From NCBI RefSeq assembly GCF_004349265.1, contig NZ_SMFL01000003.1, positions 558,001 through 622,000 of the forward strand: 64,000 bases of DNA, in the 5' to 3' direction. Below the pieces are notes generated by a model, which made no database searches, was not told the origin of the DNA, and saw only the letters and a list, made by a program, of their open reading frames with translations. Below are positions 7,184-17,308 of the stretch, piece by piece. The translations under genes were made by a program, and so were the position numbers. Position 1 is the first letter of the stretch, and each line of letters starts with the position of its first letter. This stretch comes from Dyadobacter psychrotolerans. Lineage in GTDB: Bacteria; Bacteroidota; Bacteroidia; Cytophagales; Spirosomataceae.

Positions 7184-8950
7184 ATGTTACAATTTTTTAA
7201 ATATGTTCTGGCCACACTCGTTGGCCTCTTCTTTTTCTTCATCATCACGATTTTCATTTTCGCGGGAATCGGAGCAGCATTTTCTTCCGAAGATGTTGTA
7301 GTCGTAGCAGACAAATCCGTCCTGAAACTGGATCTTAACAAACCCATTCAGGAAGTGGGTACAGAAAATCCGTTCTCCGGCTTAGGAGGTCCTTTTGCGG
7401 GAAATGAAAACACAGTTGGTCTTAAAGACATCACAGATGCTTTGAAAAACGCACAGTCCGATGACAAAATAAAAGGTATTTATCTTAAAACCGAAGGTCC
7501 GGAAACGGGTTGGGCGACGCTGGAAGAAATCAGAAACCAGCTTTTGGAATTTAAAAAGTCTAAAAAATTCGTTGTTGCCTACGGAGAATCTTTTACTGAA
7601 AAAGGATATTACATCGCCTCGGTTGCAGATAAAATTTATTTAAATCCGGCAGGCGGAATGGAATGGAACGGCCTTTCCGCGGAATATAGCTTCTTTAAAG
7701 GAACATTTGACAAACTGGGGGTAAAACCCGAAATATTCCGTGTAGGCGAGTTTAAAAGTGCTATTGAGACTTTCATACGTGAAGACATGAGTGAGGCCAG
7801 TAAAAAACAATCTTCTGAGCTGATCACGGCTATCAATGATCATTACCTTCAAAAAGTATCTGCTTCCAGAAACATCCCTCCTGCACAGTTAAAGGGACTT
7901 GCGGATTCATTGAAAGTAGAAAACCCGGAATCAGCATTAAAATACAAACTGGTTACCAATTTGGGTTACTGGGATGAATTTGAAAACAGTATCAAGAGCA
8001 CTTTAAAAACAGAAGCGAAAAAAGATATTTCCTACATTGGTGTGGATAAATATCTGAAAAGCACCGGTCCGAACACGGATGGAGATTTCAACAACCGCAT
8101 CGGTATACTTGTAGCGGAAGGAGAAATTAATAGCGGAGACGGTGGCGACGGAGCAATTGGTTCTGATAAGTTTATTAAAGAATTGAAAAAACTTCGCGAT
8201 AACGACAAAATCAAAGCGATCGTTTTACGTATCAACTCTCCCGGCGGAAGTGCGCTGGCATCAGATGTGATGTGGAGAGAGATTCAGATTACGTCCAAGA
8301 AAAAACCGGTTATTGCTTCCATGTCCGATGTAGCGGCTTCGGGGGGATATTACATGGCTATGGGCTGCGACAAAATCGTTGCACAACCGAATACAATTAC
8401 AGGTTCAATCGGAATCTTCGGGCTGATCTTTAATGTTAAAGATTTTATGAACAATAAATTAGGCGTAACCTTCGACGGCGTAGGTACAAGCCCGCACGCT
8501 GACTGGCCAACTGCTACCAGGGACATGACTGAGTTCGAAAAATCGATGATCCAAAAAGGTGTGAATGAAGGTTATGAGAAATTTACTTCCAAAGCAGCTG
8601 CCGGAAGAAAAATGCCTGTTGAAAAACTAAAAAGCCTTGCTCAGGGACGTGTTTGGTCTGGTGTTGAAGCGAAGGCAAACGGATTGGTTGACGCACTTGG
8701 AGGCGTGAATGAAGCTGTTAAACTTGCAGCAGCCGCTGCCAAGTTGAAAGAAGGTGATTACCGTCTGCGTTACTACCCTGAGAAGAAAAAACCGTTTGAA
8801 GAAATTCTTACAAAAATGATGGGTGATGAAGAAGAAAAGGTTATGACCAAAAACCTTGGCGAAATGGCAACCTATGTGAAGATGTACAAAAAACTAATGA
8901 ACATGGGTGGCATGCAAACCAGAATGCCTTTTGAATTGAATATTCAGTAG
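7184..8950 (+). CDS. sppA: Signal peptide peptidase SppA, 67K type
   Basis: Inner-membrane serine protease that digests cleaved signal peptides. The 588 residues match the double-length (67K) type: an N-terminal membrane anchor (residues 8-32) and two tandem S49 domains. The catalytic lysine is Lys191 in the first half (RVGEFKSAIETF), and the nucleophile is Ser386 in the second half (DVAASGGYYMAMGCDKIVAQ), so the dyad is complete and spread over both halves as in E. coli SppA. A strong intrinsic terminator follows at 9001. The gene appears to be alone. Confidence 0.95.
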   Translation: MLQFFKYVLATLVGLFFFFIITIFIFAGIGAAFSSEDVVVVADKSVLKLDLNKPIQEVGTENPFSGLGGPFAGNENTVGLKDITDALKNAQSDDKIKGIYLKTEGPETGWATLEEIRNQLLEFKKSKKFVVAYGESFTEKGYYIASVADKIYLNPAGGMEWNGLSAEYSFFKGTFDKLGVKPEIFRVGEFKSAIETFIREDMSEASKKQSSELITAINDHYLQKVSASRNIPPAQLKGLADSLKVENPESALKYKLVTNLGYWDEFENSIKSTLKTEAKKDISYIGVDKYLKSTGPNTDGDFNNRIGILVAEGEINSGDGGDGAIGSDKFIKELKKLRDNDKIKAIVLRINSPGGSALASDVMWREIQITSKKKPVIASMSDVAASGGYYMAMGCDKIVAQPNTITGSIGIFGLIFNVKDFMNNKLGVTFDGVGTSPHADWPTATRDMTEFEKSMIQKGVNEGYEKFTSKAAAGRKMPVEKLKSLAQGRVWSGVEAKANGLVDALGGVNEAVKLAAAAAKLKEGDYRLRYYPEKKKPFEEILTKMMGDEEEKVMTKNLGEMATYVKMYKKLMNMGGMQTRMPFELNIQ

Positions 8951-9000
8951 TTCTTTTTGAGAAGTTAAATGGAGTTATAGAAGTTAAGAAGTTATAGAAA

Positions 9001-9036
9001 AGTCCCTCTTGTTTTATGCAGGAGGGACTTTTTTTA
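9001..9036 (+). terminator. Terminator of sppA
   Basis: AGTCCCTC and GAGGGACT form an 8-base stem, followed by seven T residues, 50 bases past the sppA stop. The 13-base string TTTTATGCAGGAG occurs twice here (9012 and 9032). Confidence 0.75.
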
Positions 9037-9125
9037 TGCAGGAGTTATAAATTTCAGAAGTCAGAGATTCCTATAACTTTTTCTCTTCAACTATAACATT
9101 CAAACAATTAAACATTAAACAAACT

Positions 9126-10046
9126 TTACTCAACCGCTTTGCCCGTTTTCTCATCAAGCTCTTTTCTGACGATGAGTACCGCATGTTTATTTGGGGTAAT
9201 TGCTACGCCATCAAGGCCGGCATATATTTTTGTAAATTCCGCTCCGAAGTAGAGAATTATCGACGAATAGTAAACCCAGGTTAACAAAATGACAATCGAA
9301 GCAGATGCTCCATAAGTAGCTCCCAGATCGGCTTGTCCAATGTAAAACGTGATAACAAACTTCCCGATCAAAAACAGAACTGCCGTGAAAGCTGCACCGA
9401 CAATACATTCCCGCCACCTTACGTGTCCATCCGGCAAAACTTTAAATATCACGGTAAAGAGAGAAGTGATAATAGTCAGCAGCAACGCCATGTTGATGAT
9501 ATAAAAAACAACAACCGATGCCTCAGAAAAACGTGCTTCAAGTCGTGAGCTCAAAAGATCTACCAGGGCATTTATTCCAAGAGAAATCAGAAGTAAGAAG
9601 CCGAGTGTTAAAATAATTGAAAACGACAGCAGCCTGTTTTTAAGATATTGCAGCCAACCTTTTTTCGGTTTCGATTTTATGGACCAAATAAAATTGATTG
9701 AATCCTGTATTTCGGCAAAAACCCCGGTGGCCCCGATCAGTAAAGTACCAATCCCGATGGCAGCAGCAACACCTGATTTATTAGACATTTCTGCATTTTT
9801 AAGTATTTCCAGTAATTGCTGAGCCGCATTTGCCCCAACCAGCGCGGTTATTTGGCCGAACAACTCTCCCTGTATATCACTATTTTTATAAAAGAAATTC
9901 AGAATGGAAATGATCACCAGCAGCATCGGAGCAAGCGAAAATATGGTGTAATAGGACAGCGCAGCACTCAGTTTTAAGCCATTGTCATCCATAAAGGCAC
10001 TAAAACTGTCTTTGAGCAAAGAGAAGGATAATTTTATTTTTTTCAT
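9126..10046 (-). CDS. YihY/BrkB-family inner-membrane protein
   Basis: A 306-residue polytopic protein of the YihY family (once labelled virulence factor BrkB or RNase BN). About six hydrophobic helices can be seen, starting with the family motif GLKLSAALSYYTIFSLAPML (residues 24-43), and later PKKGWLQYLKNRL, VLPDGHVRWRECIVGA and TYGASASIVILLTWVYYSSI. Function is not established in any organism; the RNase assignment has been withdrawn. The C-terminal tail is charged and cytoplasmic. Apparently monocistronic. Confidence 0.92.
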   Translation of the reverse strand: MKKIKLSFSLLKDSFSAFMDDNGLKLSAALSYYTIFSLAPMLLVIISILNFFYKNSDIQGELFGQITALVGANAAQQLLEILKNAEMSNKSGVAAAIGIGTLLIGATGVFAEIQDSINFIWSIKSKPKKGWLQYLKNRLLSFSIILTLGFLLLISLGINALVDLLSSRLEARFSEASVVVFYIINMALLLTIITSLFTVIFKVLPDGHVRWRECIVGAAFTAVLFLIGKFVITFYIGQADLGATYGASASIVILLTWVYYSSIILYFGAEFTKIYAGLDGVAITPNKHAVLIVRKELDEKTGKAVE

Positions 10047-10174
10047 AAATCAACTGTTAGATACATAAATCGTGTCCGATTTCATTCTGAAATATAATCA
10101 TGCCATCAGGCTTGAATATGAAGCGTATTCATATAAATAAAATTACGTCAATTCATTATTTTGAGTAAAAAACG

Positions 10175-10209
10175 CAAAAAAATAGGGAAGCAGCCTGAGC
10201 CACTTCCCC
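10175..10209 (-). terminator. Terminator of the nucleoside transporter gene
   Basis: On the minus strand GGGAAGTGGC and GCTGCTTCCC form an imperfect stem followed by a T-rich run (TATTTTTTT), 40 bases past the transporter stop. Confidence 0.7.
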
Positions 10210-10248
10210 AAAAATCTATGGGCTTAAACAGACTCTAATAATGCAAAC

Positions 10249-11487
10249 TTACAACAGCAAACCAGCTAATGTAGCAGACATATACGACGCCAGGGTACCA
10301 CAGATCAAAGCTTTAAAACCTAATCGGGCCAGATCTGCACGGCGCGACGGTGCCAGTTCCCCAATGCCCCCAACCTGAATGGCGATGGAGCTAAAATTGG
10401 CAAATCCGCAAAGAGCAAAACTTGTAATTACAATTGTTTTATGATCCAGCGTGTCTTTCAGTTTTACCATATCCAGGTAAGCGACAAACTCATTGATTAC
10501 CATTTTTGTACCCATCAGCGAGCCCGCAGCTTCGATATCTTTTCCCGGAACACCCATCGCCCAGGCGAAAATGGAAAATACTTTACCAAGTAAAAAGTTA
10601 AAACTTAATTGAGGAAAAGAAAAAACACCGCCGATCAGACCAAGCAGATAGTCAAGCAGCGCAACCAAGGCTATAAAGCCAATTAACATAGCAATGACGT
10701 TAAAACCTACTTTAAGCCCTTCGCTCGCACCGGCTGCAATGGCATCCAGTAAATTGGCGTGTGTTTTGGTGACTTCTAGTTTCACTGCTCCTTTGGTATT
10801 GGACTGCTCGGTTTCAGGAAAAACGATTTTAGAAATAACGAGTGCTCCCGGAGCAGCCATTAAACTGGCCGCAATTAGATAAGGTGCAGGCACACCGAGC
10901 GAAATATAAACAGCCATAACACCACCTGCAATACAGGCAAAACTTCCCGTCATAGAGGCCATCAGCTCAGAATTAGTCATATTTTTAAGATATGGCTTGA
11001 TCATGATCTGTGCTTCAACCTGCCCTACAAAAGTACTCGCCACATTAGAAACTGCTTCCGCACCGCTCACACCCATCAGCCAATAAACGCCGCGTGCAAT
11101 GACGGAAACGATACGCTGCATGATGCCTAAATGGTAAAGTATATTCACCAAAACGGCGACAAAAATAATCGTTGGGATTACTTTAAAAAAGAAAACAAAG
11201 TCGTTACCAGGGCCAAAGGCGCGCTGCATCAATTCAGGACGAACCAATGTACCAAAAACAAAATCGGCACCCTGATCAGAGAAAGAAAGCAGCTTTTGAA
11301 CTTTCGCACCCAGCCATTGAAAGATCGATTGACCAATATCGGTTCGAAGAATAAAAACAGCCAGGCCAAACTGAAGACCAAGACCGACACCAACAGTACG
11401 ATAATTAATTGCTTTTCGGTTATTTGACATAGCAAATGCAATACCCAAAATCAATGCAATGCCAATCAGGCCGGTAAATCTTTCCAT
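10249..11487 (-). CDS. Concentrative nucleoside transporter (CNT/NupC family)
   Basis: A cation-coupled nucleoside uptake protein of the inner membrane. The ATG at 11487 (MERFTGLIGIALILGIAFAM) gives about 412 residues and begins directly with the first helix, which is why it is chosen over the TTG at 11520. CNT hallmarks are present: GSFACIAGGVMAVYISLGVP, VGFNVIAMLIGFIALVALLD, GTKMVINEFVAYLDM and FALCGFANFSSIAIQVGGIG, with the family-specific MGVPG and NEF motifs. Which nucleosides are used cannot be told from sequence. It stands alone with its own terminator. Confidence 0.93.
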   Translation of the reverse strand: MERFTGLIGIALILGIAFAMSNNRKAINYRTVGVGLGLQFGLAVFILRTDIGQSIFQWLGAKVQKLLSFSDQGADFVFGTLVRPELMQRAFGPGNDFVFFFKVIPTIIFVAVLVNILYHLGIMQRIVSVIARGVYWLMGVSGAEAVSNVASTFVGQVEAQIMIKPYLKNMTNSELMASMTGSFACIAGGVMAVYISLGVPAPYLIAASLMAAPGALVISKIVFPETEQSNTKGAVKLEVTKTHANLLDAIAAGASEGLKVGFNVIAMLIGFIALVALLDYLLGLIGGVFSFPQLSFNFLLGKVFSIFAWAMGVPGKDIEAAGSLMGTKMVINEFVAYLDMVKLKDTLDHKTIVITSFALCGFANFSSIAIQVGGIGELAPSRRADLARLGFKALICGTLASYMSATLAGLLL

Positions 11488-11691
11488 GTTAGTTAGTTGG
11501 TGCTTTTTTCCAGGTTGCAAAATAACAACAAATTAATTGTAAGTCGCACGAAGGGCCACACCTCTACGGAAATATCAGCGAAATCAATATATATTCATTC
11601 TTTTAGAATACATTTTTAATGAAAAATCTAACAAAGAAGGCTTAGTTGCATTTTTGCTGTCTTTTCTGTCCCACTCTTTATATTTTTGTTT

Positions 11692-11844
11692 ATGGGCACA
11701 ATAAAAAAATCGCAGCGCTTTGACGACATTCCTGCATACGACAAAGAATACTGGCGGTCAAAAACTCCTCAGGAACGGCTATACGCAGCTTTAAAGCTTA
11801 TTCTCCACGCAAAAGAGCTGTACAAATCAAATCCGGCAAACTAA
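11692..11844 (+). CDS. Small protein with YWxSKTPQERL motif
   Basis: A 50-residue frame: MGTIKKSQRFDDIPAYDKEY followed by WRSKTPQERLYAALKLILHA and a basic tail. The [YW]W-x-S-K-T-P-x-E-R-L motif recalls small proteins encoded just upstream of nucleotidyltransferase (AbiEii-like) genes in many bacteria, but that partner is absent here; a 35-residue frame follows after 10 bases. TATTTTTG sits directly before the ATG (11681-11688), so any transcript from it would be almost leaderless, or the match is chance. The protein-like composition and the motif support a real gene or the remnant of a two-gene module. Confidence 0.55.
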   Translation: MGTIKKSQRFDDIPAYDKEYWRSKTPQERLYAALKLILHAKELYKSNPAN

Positions 11845-11854
11845 CCATTAGATA

Positions 11855-11962
11855 ATGGAAGCAGAATATTTAAGTCTGATACGCCTGTTGAACGAAGAAA
11901 GAACTGTGAAAACTTTGACCTTGGATGAATATACGAGGATTTTTAAAACAACATTTGCCTAA
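11855..11962 (+). CDS. Tiny hypothetical protein, 35 residues
   Basis: A frame coding for MEAEYLSLIRLLNEERTVKT and LTLDEYTRIFKTTFA, 10 bases after the previous small gene on the same strand. It is amphipathic and shows no known family. It could be the second partner of a micro-operon or a truncated gene. It ends 10 bases from the convergent DUF4440 gene. Confidence 0.4.
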   Translation: MEAEYLSLIRLLNEERTVKTLTLDEYTRIFKTTFA

Positions 11963-11972
11963 AATTTCAGCA

Positions 11973-12521
11973 TTAATTTTTCACAATGCGGTTCCCACCC
12001 AAATCATCTGCCTGCCTGTGAATAATCTTCCAGACACCATTTTCTTTTCTAAAAAGAGTGGTAACCCTTAAATCGATGACGTTACTATTGATCTTATAAT
12101 GCTCAGTTTGTACCAGATAACCCATGTCAGGTCCGGCTTTGCTTGCAATTTTTGCGAATGTGTAACTATTGTTATCTCCCTGCATTTGTTCGCTTACCAG
12201 ATCCAGGCGCGGCTCAACCAGTTCCCATCCGGTCAATTGCTGATTTGAGGATCCATCAAAAATGGTAACGTCTTCACTATGGGACCATAATAATTTAAAC
12301 AACTGCGGATTTCCCTGAGAAAACTGGCGATTGGCTTCCTGCATTTTATTTACAACTGCATCAAAATCTCCTGGCGAACTCAGTTCCGAAGCAGATACCT
12401 TCGTCACTTTTGATAATACAGGTGAAGCATCAGCTTCCACCGTTTTTGCTCTGTATTTAAATGAAGATGCAAGTAAAATCAGTAAAATAAAGACTGAAAT
12501 TTTCCTATTCATAGCATGCAA
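11973..12521 (-). CDS. Secreted SnoaL/DUF4440-like protein
   Basis: A 182-residue exported protein. The first 25 residues (after MHA, MNRKISVFILLILLASSF) form a signal peptide. The mature part carries an NTF2-like cone fold typical of DUF4440/SnoaL-like proteins: VVNKMQEANRQFSQGNPQLF, LWSHSEDVTIFDG, then LRVTTLFRKENGVWKIIHRQ. Enzymatic activity is unknown; members range from isomerases to ligand-binding domains. The start could be at the second methionine (three residues in), which changes nothing. Confidence 0.8.
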   Translation of the reverse strand: MHAMNRKISVFILLILLASSFKYRAKTVEADASPVLSKVTKVSASELSSPGDFDAVVNKMQEANRQFSQGNPQLFKLLWSHSEDVTIFDGSSNQQLTGWELVEPRLDLVSEQMQGDNNSYTFAKIASKAGPDMGYLVQTEHYKINSNVIDLRVTTLFRKENGVWKIIHRQADDLGGNRIVKN

Positions 12522-12673
12522 ATTAATATGTACTCCTTTCTTTAAATCCGGTCACAAATATCTAACGGAAAAACATATTAAAATAGCGTATAATTACCTG
12601 ATTTTTAGTACAAGTAAGTCTCCGTGGCTAAATGTCTGCTTAAACGTGAAATCAAAATCAGTAACAGAGAAAA

Positions 12674-12712
12674 AGAAATGCCTGACTTTGTGAAGCCAGG
12701 CATTTCTTTTTT
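12674..12712 (-). terminator. Terminator of metH
   Basis: A perfect 11-base stem (AGAAATGCCTG and its complement) with a 12-base loop, T-rich on both sides. It lies 12 bases past the metH stop and can work in both directions. Confidence 0.75.
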
Positions 12713-12723
12713 AAGCTTTAATA

Positions 12724-15700
12724 TTAATACCCAAGAACCGGTGAAAGCCATTTTTCTATTTCTTCCAGAGGCATATCTTTTCTTCTTGCATAATCTTCGA
12801 CCTGATCTTTGAAAATTTTACCTACCGGAAAATAACGGCTATCCGGATGAGAGAAGTACCAGCCGCTCACGCTGCTTGCCGGGTACATCGCGTAACTTTC
12901 TGTTAACGTAATACCAAGCTTTTCGGCTTGAAGAAGATCAAAAAGCATACGTTTCTCGGTATGGTCAGGACAGGCCGGATATCCCGGAGCCGGGCGAATA
13001 CCTTTGTAAGCTTCTTTAATCAGCTCTTCGTTTGTAAAAGTTTCTTCCTTCGCATAACCCCAGATTTCCTTGCGAACACGTTCATGCATCAGTTCTGTCA
13101 GGGCTTCAACCAACCGATCGGCGAGGGCTTTCACCATGATACTGTTGTAGTCATCATGATCTCTCTCGTATTGCTCTAAAAGCGGTTCAATTCCGATTCC
13201 GGCTGTAACTGCAAAGGCACCGATATAATCCGTGTGGCCTGTTTCCAGCGGTGCGACAAAATCCGAAAGGCAATAGTTCGGAAGGTTTGAGGCCTTCTGA
13301 CTTTGCTGACGTAGATGGTGCAGCACCACCGCAGTATCGTTTACCAGTTCACCTGCATTCAGATTATCCTGGCCAGGCCGACTGATTTTGTACTCTACAT
13401 GCTGATGAGATCCATGTCCCTCATTGTCCGGATCAGCCTTTTGTTCTTCAAAATGATGCAACACGATGTCATCCTGTATCGAATTCGCCGGCCAGAAACC
13501 GATTACCGCCTTCGCTTTAAGACTTTTGTTGAGTATCATTTCTCCCAACAAAACAGCAGCATCTTCAAATAATTTAGCAGCCTCTTCGCCTACAACTTTA
13601 TCTTCGAATATCTTGGGGTATTTCCCGTGTAACTGCCAGGTCTGGAAGAAAGGTGTCCAGTCTATATATTTTGCAATTTCGGCTAAATCATAGTCATCAT
13701 AAACACGCGTTCCTAAAAACTGAGGTTTGGTTGCAGTGAAGTTAGTCCAGTCGATTTTCGCTTTATTATCCCTTGCTTTTGCAATTTCAACATGCGCCTT
13801 CTCTCCTCCGCGTTTGGCGTGATCTTCTCTTAATTTGGCGTATTCGATTTTAATATCCGCCAGCACTTTCGCCTGGCTCACATCACTCTGTATCAGTTTC
13901 CCGGCAACCGGAACCGAACGTGAAGCATCCAAAACATGAATAACTGCTCCGGAGTAATTAGGATCAATTTTCACGGCAGTGTGAATCCGCGACGTGGTAG
14001 CTCCGCCAATCAAAAGCGGCATTTTAAAATTACGTCTTTCCATTTCTTTGGCCACACCCACCATTTCATCAAGCGAAGGCGTAATCAGTCCTGAAAGACC
14101 GATGATATCCACATTGTGTTCAATAGCAGCCGCCAGAATTTTATCTGTCGGCACCATTACACCGAGATCAATAATCTCATAGTTGTTACATCCCAGTACA
14201 ACACCCACAATGTTTTTACCAATATCATGTACATCGCCCTTTACAGTGGCAAGCAGGATTTTTCCTGCAAAGGAAGAACCTTCCTGTTTCTCTGCTTCGA
14301 TAAAAGGCTGAAGATAAGCAACGGCCTTTTTCATCACCCGGGCAGATTTTACTACCTGAGGAAGGAACATTTTCCCGGCACCAAACAAATCCCCGACAAT
14401 GCTCATGCCGTCCATCAGGGGCCCTTCGATTATTTCAAGAGGGCGCGAAAACATAGGCATACATTCGGCAACATCCTCTTCAATATAATCGGCATTGCCT
14501 TTTACCAAAGCATGACTAATACGCTCAGTAACCGTCAAAGTTCTCCAGGTAAGATCCGGGCCCGTTGCTACTTTACCTTTGTCTTTAACAGTTTCTGCAA
14601 AAGTAATCAGGCGATCCGTTGCGTCGGGTCTGCGGTTTAGGAGTACGTCTTCAACCAATTCCAAAATATCTTTTGGAATTTCATCGTAGATCCCAAGCTG
14701 CCCTGCATTCACAATTCCCATATCCATTCCTGCACGAATAGCGTGGTAAAGAAAGGCAGTATGAATTGCTTCACGAACAGGTTCATTTCCACGGAAACTA
14801 AAAGAAACATTGGAAACACCACCGGACACTTTTGCATGCGGAAGATTTTCTTTGATCCATCTTGTAGCATTGATGAAGTCTACCGCATAATTATTATGTT
14901 CTTCCATCCCGGTTGCGACAGTCAGGATGTTTGGATCGAAAATGATGTCCTGAGGCGGAAAACCAACTTCATCCACCAATATGCGATATGCCCTCGAACA
15001 GATTTCAATTCTTCTTTCAAGATTGTCGGCCTGGCCGGTTTCGTCAAATGCCATTACAACGGCAGCAGCTCCGTAACGCAGCACGTTTCTTGCCGATTCT
15101 TTAAACTTTTCTTCTCCTTCTTTAAGAGAAATAGAGTTGACAATCGCTTTTCCCTGAACACATTTTAAACCGGCTTCAATAACCTCCCATTTCGACGAGT
15201 CAATCATTAGCGGAACACGGGAAATGTCGGGTTCAGCGGCAATCAGATTCAGGAAAGTACGCATTGCTTCAACACCATCAATCATACCTTCGTCGACATT
15301 CACGTCAATGACCTGCGCTCCGTTTTCAACCTGATCGCGGGCAACCGAAAGTGCTGCATCGTAATCACCGGAACGGATGAGTCTTGCAAACATTTTAGAA
15401 CCGGAAACATTACAGCGTTCACCAATATTTACGTAGTTGGTCAATGTAGTAATATCCATCGGTTCCAGGCCTGACAATTTCAGTATTGGCTCCGATTCAG
15501 GTATAATTCTTGGATTATACTTTCCGGCCAGATCCGCAATTACCCGGATATGGTCCGGTGTTGTTCCACAGCATCCCCCGATAATATTGATCAGATTGTC
15601 TCTCAAAAACCCATCGATTACCTCTCCCATTTGCTCGGGAGATTCATCGTATTCACCCATTTCGTTAGGCAAACCTGCATTCGGGTGAGCAGAAGTGTAA

Positions 15701-16548
15701 AAAGGCGAGTTGGTTGCCAGAATCTGAACATAAGGACGCATCAGATCTGCACCCAAAGCGCAATTCAAACCAACAGACAATAGTGGCAAATGAGAAATCG
15801 ATGTCAGAAAAGCCTCAGTCGTTTGTCCCGATAAAGTACGTCCGGAAGCATCCGTGATCGTTCCTGAAACCATGATCGGTAATGCCTCACCTTCCGCAAC
15901 TTTCCATGACGGAAGCCTTTCCACTTTACCTTCTTTGGCGTCTACAAAAAACTTATCAATTGCAAAAAGGGCAGCTTTGGCATTCAATGTATCAAAAACG
16001 GTTTCTACCAGAAGCAAATCGCAACCACCATCGGTTAATCCCTTAATTTGCTCATAATAAGCATCAACCAGCTGGTCAAAACTTACGGCGCGATAACCTG
16101 GATTATTCACATCCGGAGACAAAGAGGCCGTTCTGTTGGTAGGCCCCATAGATCCGGCAACAAACCGGGGTTTGTCGGGATTTCTTTCTGTAAAATCGTC
16201 CGCAACTTCACGGGCAAGACGCGCCGATTCAAAGTTCAGCTCGTAAACGAGTTCTTCCATTCCATAGTCAGCCATGGCAATAGTGGTTCCTGAAAAAGTA
16301 TTGGTTTCGGCTATATCCGCTCCTGCTTCAAAATAAGCAGCATGTATTTCTTTGATTACATCCGGGCGCGTCAGCGAAAGCAAATCGTTATTGCCTTTTA
16401 CATCATGCGGCCAGTCTTTAAAGCGTTCTCCACTGTAATCGTGATCTTCTAATTTGTAGCGTTGGATCATCGTTCCCATGGCACCATCCAGCACCAGAAT
16501 CCGACTTTTCAAAATTTCACGAATATCATTTTGTTTTGTTGCTACCAT
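12724..16548 (-). CDS. metH: Cobalamin-dependent methionine synthase
   Basis: Transfers a methyl group from 5-methyltetrahydrofolate to homocysteine with methylcobalamin as carrier. The 1274 residues give the complete four-module enzyme: homocysteine-binding domain (residues 1-330, zinc cysteines in GLNCALGAD and [10 protein letters not shown]); pterin-binding domain (about 360-620, [13 protein letters not shown]); cobalamin domain (about 660-900, with the base-off signature [15 protein letters not shown] and [11 protein letters not shown]); and the AdoMet-dependent reactivation domain (about 930-1274, [26 protein letters not shown]). No residue loss is seen. It is divergent from an Lrp/AsnC gene. 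No cobalamin or SAM riboswitch is visible in the 65-base leader, so B12 control, if any, works elsewhere. Confidence 0.98.
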   Translation of the reverse strand: MVATKQNDIREILKSRILVLDGAMGTMIQRYKLEDHDYSGERFKDWPHDVKGNNDLLSLTRPDVIKEIHAAYFEAGADIAETNTFSGTTIAMADYGMEELVYELNFESARLAREVADDFTERNPDKPRFVAGSMGPTNRTASLSPDVNNPGYRAVSFDQLVDAYYEQIKGLTDGGCDLLLVETVFDTLNAKAALFAIDKFFVDAKEGKVERLPSWKVAEGEALPIMVSGTITDASGRTLSGQTTEAFLTSISHLPLLSVGLNCALGADLMRPYVQILATNSPFYTSAHPNAGLPNEMGEYDESPEQMGEVIDGFLRDNLINIIGGCCGTTPDHIRVIADLAGKYNPRIIPESEPILKLSGLEPMDITTLTNYVNIGERCNVSGSKMFARLIRSGDYDAALSVARDQVENGAQVIDVNVDEGMIDGVEAMRTFLNLIAAEPDISRVPLMIDSSKWEVIEAGLKCVQGKAIVNSISLKEGEEKFKESARNVLRYGAAAVVMAFDETGQADNLERRIEICSRAYRILVDEVGFPPQDIIFDPNILTVATGMEEHNNYAVDFINATRWIKENLPHAKVSGGVSNVSFSFRGNEPVREAIHTAFLYHAIRAGMDMGIVNAGQLGIYDEIPKDILELVEDVLLNRRPDATDRLITFAETVKDKGKVATGPDLTWRTLTVTERISHALVKGNADYIEEDVAECMPMFSRPLEIIEGPLMDGMSIVGDLFGAGKMFLPQVVKSARVMKKAVAYLQPFIEAEKQEGSSFAGKILLATVKGDVHDIGKNIVGVVLGCNNYEIIDLGVMVPTDKILAAAIEHNVDIIGLSGLITPSLDEMVGVAKEMERRNFKMPLLIGGATTSRIHTAVKIDPNYSGAVIHVLDASRSVPVAGKLIQSDVSQAKVLADIKIEYAKLREDHAKRGGEKAHVEIAKARDNKAKIDWTNFTATKPQFLGTRVYDDYDLAEIAKYIDWTPFFQTWQLHGKYPKIFEDKVVGEEAAKLFEDAAVLLGEMILNKSLKAKAVIGFWPANSIQDDIVLHHFEEQKADPDNEGHGSHQHVEYKISRPGQDNLNAGELVNDTAVVLHHLRQQSQKASNLPNYCLSDFVAPLETGHTDYIGAFAVTAGIGIEPLLEQYERDHDDYNSIMVKALADRLVEALTELMHERVRKEIWGYAKEETFTNEELIKEAYKGIRPAPGYPACPDHTEKRMLFDLLQAEKLGITLTESYAMYPASSVSGWYFSHPDSRYFPVGKIFKDQVEDYARRKDMPLEEIEKWLSPVLGY

Positions 16549-16614
16549 ATTTTGACTTCTGTTGGTTCATTGTGAATAATACCCCGATTCGGTATCTGCA
16601 TTTCTTTAAAAATA

Positions 16615-16644
16615 CAAATTTAGTTCAATAGATGTTTTGTTCAA
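16615..16644 (-). promoter_or_regulatory. Promoter of metH
   Basis: On the minus strand TTG is followed after 19 bases by TAAATTTG, a good Bacteroidota promoter, 67 bases before the metH start. Confidence 0.55.
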
Positions 16645-16684
16645 TAAAATCAAAAAAATCAGATTATTAATCTATACTATACTT

Positions 16685-16692
16685 TACTTTTG
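16685..16692 (+). promoter_or_regulatory. Possible -7 element of the Lrp/AsnC gene
   Basis: TACTTTTG matches TAnnTTTG, 53 bases before the start codon. No clear -33 element is seen. The metH and Lrp promoters lie back to back about 40 bases apart. Confidence 0.35.
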
Positions 16693-16745
16693 CATAATTT
16701 ATCTGCAAAAGGGTAACTTAAAAAGTGAATTAAGATATTCTATCT

Positions 16746-17201
16746 ATGTATAATCTGGACGATACGGATGCGAAAATACTGCATTATCTGCAGGAGGACG
16801 CAACCTTGAAAACGCGGGAATTATCTGAAAAGTTAAACCTCTCCTACACGCCTGTATATGAACGCGTAAGAAGACTTGAAAAAGAAGGTGTTATTAAAAA
16901 ATATGTAGCGCTGGTAGACCGGGAGAAAATAGGTAAAAAGCTCATGGCCTTTTGCAACATTGCTTTAAAAGAGCATTCAAAAGTGATGGGCGAGAAATTT
17001 GTCAAGGCTGTAATCGCCATGCCTGAGGTGATTGAGTGCTTCAACATTTCAGGAGATTACGACTTTTTACTCAAAATTGTAGTGGAAGATATGTCCCAAT
17101 ACCAGCAGTTTCTGATGCAGAAGCTGGGTTCACTTGAAAATATCGGAAGTACGCACAGTTTGTTTGTTATGGGAGAAATTAAAAATTCTACGCTGCTGTA
17201 A
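16746..17201 (+). CDS. Lrp/AsnC family transcription regulator
   Basis: A 151-residue regulator of amino-acid metabolism type. Residues 1-60 are the winged helix-turn-helix (DDTDAKILHYLQEDATLKTR, LNLSYTPVYERVRRLEKEGV). Residues 65-150 are the RAM/ligand-binding domain (VMPEVIECFNISGDYDFLLKIV, with the GxYDFLLKI core). Family members form octamers and respond to amino acids. It faces metH across a short shared promoter region, which suggests, but does not prove, control of methionine synthesis. Confidence 0.93.
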   Translation: MYNLDDTDAKILHYLQEDATLKTRELSEKLNLSYTPVYERVRRLEKEGVIKKYVALVDREKIGKKLMAFCNIALKEHSKVMGEKFVKAVIAMPEVIECFNISGDYDFLLKIVVEDMSQYQQFLMQKLGSLENIGSTHSLFVMGEIKNSTLL

Positions 17202-17251
17202 AATTTTTGGATAGGATCACTTTATTAAATGATTTGGATTCAGCTGTAAAA

Positions 17252-17287
17252 AATAAATACGGTACCGGAAAATTCCAGCACCGTATT
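17252..17287 (-). terminator. Terminator of the PepSY-like gene
   Basis: AATACGGT and ACCGTATT pair as an 8-base stem with a partly paired loop; on the minus strand it is followed by TATTTTTT. It lies between two convergent genes. Confidence 0.65.
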
Positions 17288-17308
17288 CCAACTCACCCCT
17301 AACAAAAT

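Noticed and set aside
14116-15168. Long plus-strand frames inside metH
   Set aside because: They are antisense to metH, a complete well-conserved enzyme; no family features are seen.
16549-16614. Cobalamin or SAM riboswitch in front of metH
   Set aside because: The leader of about 65 bases is too short and no B12-box or SAM-type stem pattern is visible.
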